A stretch of 64,000 nt of DNA from Macrocystis pyrifera (lineage: Eukaryota; Sar; Phaeophyceae; Laminariales; Laminariaceae), in the NCBI GenBank assembly GCA_031763025.1, contig JASSKH010000037.1, forward strand, positions 2,728,001 through 2,792,000. Reading direction: 5' to 3'. The notes beneath the pieces are model-generated. The model was not told where the DNA came from. It saw only the letters and a program-made list of their open reading frames with translations, and ran no database searches. Shown piece by piece: positions 49,401-59,142 of the stretch. Position 1 is the first letter of the stretch; each line of letters begins with the position of its first letter. The position numbers were made by a program, and so were the translations under genes.

Positions 49401-51392
49401 ATGTAACTGCTCGTTTCGTGGTTGTTTCACTGGCTGCAACTCCTGCGACCGCCCCTGCTGTTGATGTTCTCCACCAATTTGACTATCTTCGTGTATAATG
49501 CCCATTTTTAGCTCTTGTTCTGGCCCTTGATCTAGGATGTTTTCTACTGGGGGCTGATCAACCGGACCTTCCACTGAACGCTGTGCTGGCGATATCGCCG
49601 CCTTTGCGGGCTCGACCGGGACACGTTCCAGCTGCTGCTCGTGTTGTTGCCCGTGTTCCTGCGCCTTCTGTTCTCCGTAAGTAACGCCTGCCAGCGCTGC
49701 CGGGGCTGTATCATCTCTAGCGGCGACAACTTCAACGCTTGGTACGGGCCTTGTGATCGAGGGGTCAGCACTAGTTTCCACGTTCTTTCCATCCTCTGAA
49801 CCGACCGATCTGGGTTGATTTTTGCCGATACTACTCTTCGCTGAGTGACCAGCTGAGTTAAGAGCTTGATCAATGCCTAAATTGACGGGAGGTTCGGCGT
49901 CTTGAACACTCCCAGACATATCTACATCCTTATGTCTGGGAAGATGGTTGCCTCTGGCCCCGGGTGTGGTGTGTCTTCGGTCCCGCTCCAACCCTAACAC
50001 ACGACAGAATATAGGCGGAGCACGGTGAAGGCCACACTGAGAGCCGTCTCCGCCGAACATTTACTTATACACGTCCACGTTCAAGCCGCTTCACTACTCT
50101 CCACTTCCCACTTAATAGCCTGGGCACGCATAAAATGCACGTACGAAGGGTGTATATGTACTATTTCGCATGCTGCGGTAGAAATGTATTCGAGCAGGAA
50201 GATAACGCGAACTACGAAGGCAGGCTGAGGTTTCAAAACAAATAGAAAGTTCTTACGCGCCAACCTTACCAGTAGGGCCGTACTCTACCTTCCAAATGTA
50301 CGGCGTCAATTCAACCCGATTACATACGTGAAGCAAGTGGAGCAGTCGTCGCCCAAAGGAACTAGTCGTGAACTTCTGTGCACAGCAGAAAACAGTACAA
50401 GAACGGGTCGAAACAAGATTAGTCCTCACCCTGCTTTGACTTGGACAGGCGTGGCACGCTGCGAAGATGGGAGCGTCCCGTGTCAGGCGTGGCTTCATTC
50501 TGGTCACGTGCTTCGTTCGTCGCCGAATTGTTGACGCCTACGTCTGTAACTGGGACTACATTTGGGATCTACTATCGGTGCACGAGAAGGATTGACGGTG
50601 CGGATGGGGTAGGCGTGGTAATTAGTCCAATTAGCAGTAGACATCGACTCGACCATACTACTCTGTGGAAGGCGGTGACCGTAGCGTGGCGACGATTTGG
50701 AAGGTGGGAAGTGTATCATAGGTCCTTGATTAATACCTGTACCTTTGAAACGAAAACCATTCAACGAAACACTAGCCATGTATGTTCCTATTTCACAGCA
50801 GGTAAACACACGCCTACGCCTCGTAGAGGACGATCCTTGACGATACACCTGCCGCGGTTGCTCAGCCAAAGCACAAGCAATGCGGTGATGTCCCACGATA
50901 CTCTAGATACGATAGTCACACACGGGTTGGCAGAATCCTCTGAAGCTTATCAGCAGCACCTCGTCTCGACGGCGATAGATTGGGTCACCCAACCGTTGCA
51001 TTTTTGAGCCGGAATATTGCACTACAGTGTACATGCAAGCGCCATGACAGGCACGAGAATGCCGAGTAGATGCACCACCTTTTGCCCTGCTGTTCTACTT
51101 GTTTGCAAATCGCCGTTAGTCGGTCCCCAAAATGACTCACCTCTCCCAAGCAGTAGACAAGGTGGACGACCAGAGCTATTCCTCCAGCAGCAACAGCTAC
51201 TATAAGCAACAGCCAAAATATATGCGCAACCTGAGGGCACCTTGCAATAGTCTGCAGCAAAAAGGAGCGGCGCAAAGGCGTTGTGAGGCAGGCAAAAAGG
51301 CGGCTGTATTTAGGCGTTCGGCGTAGACATGCCATTTGGGGACTGCTCATGATCACCGCATGGACAGACATGACGAAATCTAGTGATATCAT
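40416..51392 (-). CDS. GT61-family glycosyltransferase (DUF563/EOGT-like), type II membrane protein, at least 13 exons
   Basis: Exons on the minus strand: 51141-51392, 48957-50036, ~48610-48770, 48304-48488, 47616-47711, 47104-47239, 45795-45905, 45243-45353, 44393-44435, 44237-44342, 44052-44133, 41030-41251, 40416-40516. Nearly all junctions are GT/AG with matching phases, several with GTGAG-type donors. The first exon encodes a membrane anchor (FWLLLIVAVAAGGIALVVHL). The second is a Gln/Glu-rich 360-residue stem ending ECLNPPCGK. GT61 hallmarks follow in order: MADVFINTHGYVWN, QHWGDAYFHFLAECLPRI, MELLGIHRQRVIFVAKE, VPESTPCG, NVIVVFAKRS, FPVYEVVEFLG, IVAPHGAGLAN and a Cys-containing tail (GQCDSAFDPDVDEIINLV). 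GT61 enzymes transfer xylose, arabinose or GlcNAc to glycans in the secretory pathway. Substrate cannot be read here. The end of exon 3 (near 48610), the start codon and the final exon after 40416 are unresolved. Confidence 0.8.
43016..43992. repeat. ~483-bp tandem duplication inside a GT61 intron
   Basis: CGTCATGCATGGCCGTAGTC at 43020 recurs at 43503. The whole ~480-bp unit aligns, with shared CGGAGCACGTCG, CTTGCACCAAGCGCGAA, AAGAACCGCTTCA and CTTGCATATGGATG, at roughly three-quarters identity by eye. It lies in the intron between exons 44052-44133 and 41030-41251. Confidence 0.85.
47800..47975. repeat. GTTGGTG/GTGGTG-rich simple repeat
   Basis: GTTGGTGATGGTGTTGGAG-like words fill an intron of the GT61 gene (between 47711 and 48304). 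They create Thr/Pro/Ser-rich false frames on the minus strand. Confidence 0.6.
48079..48176. mobile_element. Hairpin MITE, copy 2
   Basis: TTACGGGGGACTATA at one end and GGTCCTATGGACCCCCAAAATAA at the other, with CAAATATTGTT inside. It is the reverse-complement relative of 10640-10746. It sits in the same GT61 intron as the simple repeat above. Confidence 0.7.
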
Positions 51393-52227
51393 TTGCTGAT
51401 GGGTGTTTGTTGGTTTCCGTCACATTTAGTATACTCGTTTTTCTTTTATCTCCTTCTGCTAGTTGTAACTCAGATCCGGGGTCACATATCGGGCTCTCGT
51501 CCCCCTTCTCCAATAAACTTCGTGCCTTGCTTTTTTAAGGCGAGGATACTTCACCCCTTCTTTCGTCGTCGAGTCGCGCCGAATTCGTGCCTGCGTACGC
51601 TGGGCGTTCTCCGAAGTTTATCCCTTCTGAATGGCGCATAGCCGAGGGAGCGAAGCGACCACCTCTTTTTTGTTTACATGCAAAATCCCCTCTTCATATC
51701 GGGTTTCTTAAAAGCTTCCGATACATATTTGTCCCTATGTCTGTTGTATAGTGTCCGTCTGCGTTTGTTGGCATTATCACTGAGGTGAGAGGTGGACAAG
51801 GCCGAATTCCACCTATATTAGATCTATAGAAACGGGTGACCTTCGGCTAACACGTGAAAATTGTTTCGTGACACGATGCCTCGAGAGTTTCGCGATCGAC
51901 GGGCTGGTGTGGTGTTGGCGACGTGTTTTGAGCGCGTCTGACGTTTTTACTTTGTCGTCTGTTTAGTTCGAATGCACACGGCCTGCTGCAAATATGACGC
52001 CGCTGTGCTTAGTTGCCTCTCTCCTCGGAATGAGGCCCTCTTCAGAACGAGACCATTTTTTTTCTTTGCGAAAAGAAAACTCACCACACCGTGGCGCGTA
52101 TCGGCTTCCAATACTTGATTTAGTCTATTGTTTTTCATACTGTATGTCTGTGTTTTACGGCCTCATCACTGGTTGGCGCGGTCGCCGGACTGCTGTGGTT
52201 TTGAGGATGTGTTTCGAGTGGCTAGGT

Positions 52228-53060
52228 GTGCGTTAGTTTACTCACGTGGTTCACTCCACTTTCGACTCTCTGGTCGAATGCTCTTTTACCGTGGTTCTCC
52301 CCGCTCGATTTACCCAAGGCAGAAAAAGCGAAAAAGGGACGTCTGGCGGGACTTGAACCCCGGGCTTCTTTTCCCGATACTACATAGGATAGACCACTGA
52401 GCTACGAATACACGATCAAAGAACACTCGACAATAGAGTCGAAATTGGAGTGAACCACGTGAGTAAAATAACGCACGACTGCGGAGAGGGACAGCATGAA
52501 GAAAAAAACAGTCTCTGATTACGGGCTTGGTCAATCACAGAGGGTGTTATCAGCGGGAGGCCGTATCGAGCCCAAAGGCACTCCTTTCGTTCGAAATGCA
52601 AAGAATACACCGCTGAGCTACTCAGTGATATTTCGAAAAAAAAGCCGTTCGAAATATTTAGGTTAAACCAATGAGCCACTCATTCAGCGCTGACTTAGTA
52701 GCTTACAGTAGTGTTCTATTCGTGATATTTCCAACAAAAAAAGGCCAGAGTTCGAGTTTCGCTAGACGTCGTACTTTCGCTTTTCCTGCTGTGAGAGAAA
52801 AAAGGGAAATCAAGTGGAGAGAATCACGATAAAATAACACTCGATCAGAGAGTCGAGTGCGGAGTGAACCATTTCAGAAAAATAACACGACGAGGGAGAG
52901 AGACAATATGAAGGAAAAACCAGGCGCTGGTTACGGGCTTGGTCAACTCCGGACGATATTATCGGCTGGAGGTCATATCGAGCCCAAAGGAACTTCTTTC
53001 TCTCGAGATGTTTAGGTTGAACCACTAAGCCATTCAGTCCACGTTGACTGATTAGCTCAG
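52228..53060 (-). mobile_element. Cluster of tRNA-derived SINE-like repeats
   Basis: On the minus strand, 52410-52338 has a pol III A box (TAGCTCAGTGG) and B box (GGTTCAAGTCC) at tRNA spacing, but the acceptor and T stems do not pair, so this is not a working tRNA gene. Units at 52425-52690 and 52833-53060 are direct repeats (period about 411) sharing GATTACGGGCTTGGTCAA and TATCGAGCCCAAAGG. Each ends in a TGGCTTAGTGG-like A box on the minus strand. A fragment at 52230-52285 is inverted (CACGTGGTTCACTCCAC). Confidence 0.6.
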
Positions 53061-53390
53061 CGGTCCATCATTGCTTTTTCGAACAATACTACTACCTGGT
53101 ACAACAGTAGTATGTTATGCCAAATGGTGTCCCACACAGGTTTGTATGCATCTATTATGATACAAGATGACATTATCGCAGTAACCGCACCAGGTATATT
53201 ATAGTATTCTTAACGTTTCATGGATTGGGTTTATTGTCAGAAATTTACAGTTTCATATTGCATTGAAACCTTTACGTAGATATTATACTAGTAACGGAAA
53301 TACGTATGTACGTAACATGAAACCAAGATGTTTACCTATAAAGAGACTACTCTATGAATATGCCGCATACTTTTACCTACTTTACCTAAG

Positions 53391-53515
53391 TAAAATGGAC
53401 ATCCAATCCATGCACTCAAATTTGGCACAAATAATGGAACCATTGATTATATCGAAATGTCTCGTAATTTGTATCGAAGCGAGGTCACCTCTTTCTTCCG
53501 CTCCCTAAACCTCGT
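53391..53515 (+). repeat. Split direct repeat A1
   Basis: AAAATGGACATCCAATCCATG, then GGCACAAATAATGGAACC, TTGTATCGAAGCGAGGTCAC and CTCCCTAAACCTCG. It differs from A2 by only a handful of bases. Confidence 0.9.
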
Positions 53516-53558
53516 AAGCTTTACGAATTGGTCGAGAAAGTGTTGAGAGTATTGGAGG

Positions 53559-54053
53559 ATGCCGCGAACCACGCGTTCAACAAAGACCCTCTCGGCAGCC
53601 GCGGCGGCTGTTATCGCGTCAGCCCCAGTCCCGGCGTTGGCCGTGGGGGCGCCGCGCCCTAACCCGAACGGGGCGTTGGCGACCTGGGTGGATTCTTCCA
53701 CGCCGCTGGAGCTGCCCTGCGTCAACCAAGGTGCGTTGGGAGCCGGTGCGGTGCTGGACCTCACCAGTGTCTTCCTGGGTACGGGCAGCAGCTGTGCGGC
53801 GGGTTCGCGCCACGAGGTTGCGTGCGCGCTCGGCGGGTTGGTTTCCAAGGTGCCCCCGCGCTCGGGCTCTGACACATGGCCCCAAGTGCTGGAGGCCGCG
53901 GAAAAGTTGGCCACCTCCGCTCAGGCCGGAGCATCACGTGCGTGCCGTGAGGCGGAAGCCACCAGGCTATTGGTGGAACACGTCGTCGACCTGCTCCGGT
54001 CCTCGGGTATCCTCCTGGTGTCGGAGTACTGTGTTATGCTCAACGGAGCAGAC
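53559..54053 (+). CDS. gag-like ORF of the tyrosine-recombinase element
   Basis: A 165-codon frame starts shortly after A1. It is Ala/Ser/Pro-rich in the first half (ALAVGAPRPNPNGALATWVD) with a helical, possibly coiled segment near the end (QVLEAAEKLATSAQAGASRA). The position directly after the left repeat and the lack of enzymatic motifs fit ORF1 of DIRS-order elements. Base composition is markedly GC-richer than the flanks. It may be shortened at its 3' end by the deletion that removed the reverse transcriptase. Confidence 0.55.
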
Positions 54054-54104
54054 TAGCAAGGGGCAGCCCTTCAGACGGGAGTCGGAGCGCAGGCTGCGGG
54101 GAGG

Positions 54105-54977
54105 ATGGATCCTGTGGCCCCGTTCGAGGCGGTCGAAATCGCCGGTGGGGCGAACGCTGGGGGTGCCTCGGCTGGACCGAGCCCGTCGGGGACGGGAGGA
54201 GCTGGTCCGAGTGGGGCCCCGCAGGTGCATCCGGCGGAATCAAGGAGCAAGGACGACCGGGAGCTGATCGGCCTTACGACATCCATGCGGCGAGAGCAGG
54301 TACTCATAGACGTGGACAACGAGTCAGCGGTGGGTGCCTTTAACCGTGGACGCACGAAGAACCGCGAGATGCACGCGCTACCGGTGCGGTTGTTCGAGTT
54401 GCAAATGGCGTATGGATTCATGCGATCGTTGAAGTGGATCCCGACGGCGGAAAACGAGGTCGCAGATGCCATTTCGCGGCCGTCACGAGACGCCATCATC
54501 CGCATAGCGCCGGCGTGGTTCCAAGCGGTCTGGGACGCTATGGGCCCTTTTAACGTCGACCTCATGGCATGCACGGTGTCGGTGCTGTGCTTCCCATTGA
54601 CTGGGGAGGCACTGCCTTTTGTTCTCTCAGTACGACTGTACGGGTTCGACGGGGACCGACGTGTTCGCGGAAGATGTTTTCCTCGTTCCGGGCACCAGTG
54701 TCCCGGCTTTCGGTTTTGTTTCCCATTCCCGATCATGGCAGGCCACATTGTGCAACACTTGGCGGAATGCGAGGCCCGCCCAGTGGTCCTTTTGCCGGAT
54801 GTTAAGGCTTATTGGTTCCCTTTGGTGCAGCTAGCCGCAGGGAGGTCGGTCGAGGTGGCCGCGGTGGCTGTAGAAGGGTGCTTTCAGTGGCCCAGCCCAG
54901 AGGGTGGACTCAAGAATTGGCGGTATCCTCGCTGGCGGATGATAGCATACGCGTTAGACTCCCGTACCAAAGGGTGA
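54105..54977 (+). pseudogene. RNase H and following domain of the tyrosine-recombinase element
   Basis: RNase H signature: VLIDVDNESAVGAFNRG, then LKWIPTAENEVADAISR, followed by WDAMGPFNVDLMA. Asp-rich strand one, the HIPGxxNxxAD-like motif and the VDLFAS-like tail are as in DIRS/Ngaro elements. The first ~60 codons are Gly/Ala/Pro-rich filler in place of a reverse transcriptase. Around 54610-54730 homology switches frame (SQYDCTGSTGTDVFAEDVF is in another phase) and then returns, so two compensating indels are likely. The segment VQHLAECEARPVVLLPD toward the end is again typical. Confidence 0.75.
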
Positions 54978-55047
54978 CGGATGCCCAAGTTTCAGCTACT
55001 ATCGCGCAGGGGCGAGCAGCCACTACATAGTAGCGTGCATATATTTC

Positions 55048-55398
55048 GTGGTTTCGGGCGTCTTCGAGCGCTCGCCGAGGCTTACGTTCCCCCTTCGTTT
55101 GGTGTCCTCTTTCAAACAGAACCGCACTGGCCGGAGCCATCTTCAGGGTGTGCCATCTCTCGCTCGGGCGGCAACGGCCAGGGACTTGGTTCGGTTTGCG
55201 TTTTGCTCTACGTGTCATGAAGAAAACGTTGCACAGTTTAATTTCTGCTGGATGTGCGGTGCTCAGCTGGCTCGATCATTGCCGGCCCCCCGGTATCCGG
55301 AGCAGGTGCCTGTGGTTGTGGATGTTGGTAAGATGCAAGTACGTCGACGCCAAGTACTGGCGCCCCGGGCAAGTCCGAAAAAGCAGGGTGGCCGATGA
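55048..55398 (+). CDS. Zinc-ribbon ORF of the tyrosine-recombinase element
   Basis: The frame contains FCSTCHEENVAQFNFCWMCG, a CxxC-(10)-CxxC zinc ribbon of RanBP2 or zinc-ribbon type. It sits between RNase H and recombinase. Function in the element is unknown. It could be the N-terminal part of the recombinase polyprotein. Confidence 0.5.
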   Translation: MVSGVFERSPRLTFPLRLVSSFKQNRTGRSHLQGVPSLARAATARDLVRFAFCSTCHEENVAQFNFCWMCGAQLARSLPAPRYPEQVPVVVDVGKMQVRRRQVLAPRASPKKQGGR

Positions 55399-55639
55399 GT
55401 TTGACGCGTTTGTGCTCGTGGTTTCGGCGGGGTCCCGGAGTTGGCAAACAGCTACCCCAGACAATGTTTAGAATTTCCTCTGCTTCCTTGACACGCAAGG
55501 GAAAGGCACCAAGATGGTGTATGAGGCGTCTTGCCCCGGTGTGGGCCACGCGGGTGACGATGCGTGCCTGACGGGGTCTTCGTGTGCTAAACGGTACGCG
55601 GCCGAGTCTATTCGAAAAGGATTTGTGTAGAAGCTGAAA

Positions 55640-56470
55640 ATGGCGATGAAAGAAAGCGGGCGGGGAGAGGAATGGGACCCCGTCCGCCGGGTAGGAAAAC
55701 CGTGCTCGAGCCCGTTCGTAGATTCGTACCTTTCCTTCGTATCTGAGGAACAGAAGCAGGTCGTGGTTCAGGTCAATCAGGTCGCGCCGATGCTGGAACA
55801 CAAACTCATCGATCTGCTAAGCGACATGCGGTTGCGCGCTCAGGTGGCCAGCTCTCTGACTGAGCGAATTTCGCTGACTCGAGATATCGCCTTGTATTCT
55901 TTTGGGTTTTTATTCGATGCGTAGGGGTTCGCACGTCTTGAGGCTCCCAGCGTCTAAGGGTTTGATCTTCAACTTCCAGTTTGGCAGGACGCTGCGGGCC
56001 TCTAGTACGGCAGTGGTAGTGTTAGCGGACCGGGACTGCCCGGCGATTTGCGCCTTTCGGGCAGTTACGGCGTACATCTCAGCCGCACAGCGGATTGGAT
56101 GGGACTTAAGCATTGGGCACCTCTTCCCCGTTGCTACGGCAGAAGGTGGCCGGGGCCGTCTCTCTCTATGCGCGGCCCGTATGACGGCGAACCTGCAAAA
56201 CTATCTGCGAATGGCAGTCCTGCCGAACCACTTCACGATCCACTCCTTTCGATTGGGAGGCTCGCTCAGCAAATCCCTCGCCGGGACGGCGGTGGACGAG
56301 ATCATGAAAATTGGTGGCTGGAAGACAGTCAGTTGCGAAGTACTACATCGGGGCTACCTCGAGCGGACAAGTGCGGGGTAGCAAGAAGAAACGTGGCCAG
56401 AGCTACGCGGACGTTAGCGAGCTACCCTTGTTGCCGGAGTTCAAAAGGACATTGGCGCGTGTACAGGTAA
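55640..56470 (+). pseudogene. Tyrosine recombinase (frameshifted)
   Basis: The N-terminal core-binding part (55640-55924) includes FVDSYLSFVSEEQKQ and RDIALYSFGF. A frameshift near 55918 carries on to RRGSHVLRL, which supplies the first catalytic Arg. The second half has IHSFRLGG (HxxR) and GGWKTVSCEVLHRGY, giving Trp/His and the nucleophile Tyr near the end. These are the R-HxxR-Y residues of DIRS-order recombinases, which insert a circular cDNA. A TAG at 56379 and another shift break the C-terminal tail (about 56390-56470). It ends just before repeat B1. Confidence 0.8.
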
Positions 56471-56551
56471 GGGCTGAGTTCAGGGGATAAAAGTTTGGGT
56501 GAGACACTTCTGCCCCGGACCAGCGGTCAACACGACGTAACGAAGTATGGG

Positions 56552-56633
56552 CGGGACCATAGGCCAGCGCGGGAGGCCTCATCCAATCCAATACTTACAT
56601 TAAATGATCCACGGCAGAGAGCCAGAATACTAG
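56552..56633 (+). repeat. Split direct repeat B1
   Basis: Contains GGAGGCCTCATCCAATCCAA and GATCCACGGCAGAGAGCCAG. Matches B2 at 56912-56997. Confidence 0.9.
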
Positions 56634-56635
56634 AG

Positions 56636-56759
56636 GAAAATGGAGATCCAATCCATGCACTCAAATTTGGCACAAATAATGGAACCATTGATTATATCGA
56701 AGGTCTCGGGATTTGTATCGAAGCGAGGTCACCTCTTCCTTTCGCTCCCGAAACCTCGG
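56636..56759 (+). repeat. Split direct repeat A2
   Basis: Copy of A1 (GGCACAAATAATGGAACCAT, TTGTATCGAAGCGAGGTCAC), lying between B1 and B2. Confidence 0.9.
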
Positions 56760-56911
56760 AAGTAGAGTTGGTCGCGCCATTTCTTGAGACCATCCCACCC
56801 ACCCGGCAGTAGGGTTAGTATTCTTGGGTTTGTATACCCATATCATTTACAGGTACTAACCCCGCGCAGAGTCTGTGATTCGCCACTTTACTCGGCGCGG
56901 GGGGAAATACA

Positions 56912-56997
56912 GGACGGGACCTCGTGCCCGGCGCAGGAGGCCTCATCCAATCCAATACATACATTCAATGATCCACGGCAGAGAGCCAGAATACTAC
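56912..56997 (+). repeat. Split direct repeat B2
   Basis: Copy of B1 (AGGAGGCCTCATCCAATCCA, GATCCACGGCAGAGAGCCAG). Marks the right end of the element. Confidence 0.9.
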
Positions 56998-57309
56998 AGG
57001 ATTGACGTTATACACATTTGATGTATACCTGGTACGTGGTACGGACCAGTTCAATATATCCAACAGCTTTTCGCATACAGAATAGGATTTTCAGTGAATC
57101 GTACGTATGTATGTGTTGTGTACTTGGCAGGATAATTGCAGATAACTTGGTACCTGGTACAAATCAGGTACAAGCTCAGGTAAGGTTTGATGATTGTGTA
57201 AGCTTTGCGAATGACAAGATCTGCCCACCTCGGTCACTCCTCTTTGCTACAATATAACCCCTCTGAAGAGACCAGTAATCAATATATTCTATTAGTTTTA
57301 CTAGGATTA

Positions 57310-57660
57310 TCCTGGGCTGGCTAATTAATCGATCGCTCACCCCTATAGCTCAGTAGGTTCCACCTTCACATTTGACCTCGTCCAGGTCACGGTTCGAACC
57401 TCACTCCGAACGTCCTTTTTACAGAAACGCTTGCGCTTGCCTATAAAACAAAACACATCTATTTCTCTGGTCACCTGGGTATTGAAATGAAGCGGGTAGG
57501 TAAGCGTACAGACGTGTACGGTTCTGACGCCCCAAAGATCCCGCCGTTCAGAGGGGGGGGGGGTGTTACAAGAATTACCCTGGGCTGGGTAATTGATCGA
57601 TCGTTTACCCCTACAGCTCAGTAGGTACCACTTTCCTATCAGGCATCTCATGGTGTGGAA
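57310..57660 (+). mobile_element. Two tRNA-derived SINE-like copies
   Basis: Copy 1 (about 57310-57416) has an A box TAGCTCAGTAGG and a B box GGTTCGAACCT. Copy 2 (about 57565-57660) repeats CCTGGGCTGG, AATTGATCGATCG and CCCCTACAGCTCAGTAGG but has lost the B box. tRNA stems are not complementary, so intact tRNA genes are rejected. Confidence 0.6.
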
Positions 57661-57699
57661 TCTAATCAAAGTTTCTTGATTCATCTTTTACATTATTAC

Positions 57700-58690
57700 A
57701 GAAACACATCACGCTGTGTTGTCGAATTCATTTTTGTATCTGATTAATTTTTAACTTGTGATTTGAGATAAAGTTCCACAAGTTGCTGCTCTACTTATAA
57801 CTTGGTATGTGCTCGTCGGCCAGACACTACTGTGCCTACTGATACACACCTCACAACAAGAAAAGGTGCAGCAGTATCATTAATCGTGATCTATAATAGA
57901 CCTACCTCGAAATATAGCGATCTGTGAAGTAGCTCTGCAATTCTCATGGATCACCATGTGCGATTTTCACTACTTATAGGCGCAGACAAATGATACTCTG
58001 CCGATCGGTATATACAGCGTAGAGTCGGAATAGTTGCTTGCTTTACAGCAGGCGTAAGTGCATCAATCAGTAGGTTATACCTCAGCGTCCCAGGTACACG
58101 CATTATTGAGGAGGCACATAAGTAGAGGCAGATCGTACGCACGTACGTACGTGGACGCGTCAGTATAGCTAATGCACGTACTTACGGAGCAGTGGCTGAA
58201 GAAGCAATGCCAATTACTACGGTTATATACTGTCGACTTCTCGATGTGTTAGCTTTCGAGGGAACATCAGGAAATCTTTGGTGTGCTGCACTTTACTCAC
58301 CGGCATAACCCTAACCCTAAGACCGTTATACCGCGCTGACGTTGTCGAAATTGCAAAAAACAATTTCAGTCTACCCGGTACCTGGTAGGTTGTGCTGTAG
58401 CACGAGTGAGTTCGGTGATGTAAGTCGGTGATGTACTGGGCGTGGCCACAGCACAGCAGATTTCGGGATAATGCACATATCTAACGGATAGCATTTCATC
58501 GGGTTTGTGTATGGTTCTTGAGGATTTCCAGCAGATCCGGCCACCTCATCTCAACAGCACGATTATATGTACGCTTTTGGTGCCGTACATCGCGTTTGAG
58601 TTGATGGCCCTCACGTCTCCTATCGCCCCGACCTGTGCGTTACGTATCCTGCCACGTTTTCACGAGCCCTCGGGTTTTATAGATACAAAC
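57700..58690. other. No recognisable gene
   Basis: AT-rich spacer. A two-unit CCCTAACCCTAA occurs at about 58309-58320. No open frame of note. Confidence 0.6.
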
Positions 58691-58740
58691 ATATATATAT
58701 ACAAGGCTTTCCTTCGGAGTGGGTATTCCGTCGTTTCTTG

Positions 58741-58954
58741 CACAAATACATTCAGTTTGGTTGGCTTTGGGCTATGACGCCAATTGCAGTTTTGGTTGGC
58801 TTTGGGCTTGGACGCCAATTGCAGTTATATTGCAATTGGGGTAATAGCCCAAAGCCAACCAAACTAAATGTTATGACGCCAATTGCAGTTATATTGCCAG
58901 TTATATTGCAATTGGGGCAATACCCAAAGCCAACCAAACTAAATGTATTTGTGT
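58741..58954. mobile_element. Full-length MITE with nested inverted repeats
   Basis: Termini CACAAATACATTCAGTTTGG (with TTGGCTTTGGG following) and CCCAAAGCCAACCAAACTAA followed by ATGTATTTGTG form a ~33-bp inverted repeat. Inside, CGCCAATTGCAGTTATATTG and CAATTGGGGTAATAGCCC repeat the terminal sequences, so the element looks like one copy nested in or duplicated within another. The flank matches the sequence beside the half-copy at 6700-6757. Confidence 0.75.
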
Positions 58955-59142
58955 AAGAAACGGTGAAGGATGTAATAATCGCGTTTACTTGTGAATGTAA
59001 TGTGAAACGTAAGATCGGGTGACGCAAGAGTAAGAATGTGGCATTCGTCTAATAATAAGGATAATAACATGTTTCATCAGTGCGGGGAGAGAGTGGAGTA
59101 GTGCATGGCATGTGGATGATACACAACATACAGGCTGTTGTT

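Larger units (their letters stand above)
53391..56997 (+). mobile_element. Tyrosine-recombinase retroelement with split direct repeats (Ngaro/PAT-like order)
   Basis: Repeat A1 (53391-53515) is copied as A2 (56636-56759). B1 (56552-56633) is copied as B2 (56912-56997). The order A1 - coding - B1 A2 B2 is the split-direct-repeat layout known from Ngaro, PAT and related DIRS-order elements. Between them lie a gag-like frame, an RNase H domain, a zinc ribbon and a tyrosine recombinase, all on +. No reverse transcriptase motif is present between gag and RNase H, so the copy is internally deleted. Frameshifts show that it is inactive. Confidence 0.85.

Noticed and set aside
48890..49498. 202-codon + frame opposite the GT61 stem exon
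   Set aside because: Antisense shadow of the Gln-rich exon, whose minus-strand reading has matched splice sites.
52338..52410. Possible intact tRNA gene on the minus strand
   Set aside because: A and B boxes are present, but acceptor and T stems do not pair, and the surrounding repeats indicate a SINE.
58309..58320. CCCTAACCCTAA as an interstitial telomere
   Set aside because: Only two repeats, expected by chance at this scale.
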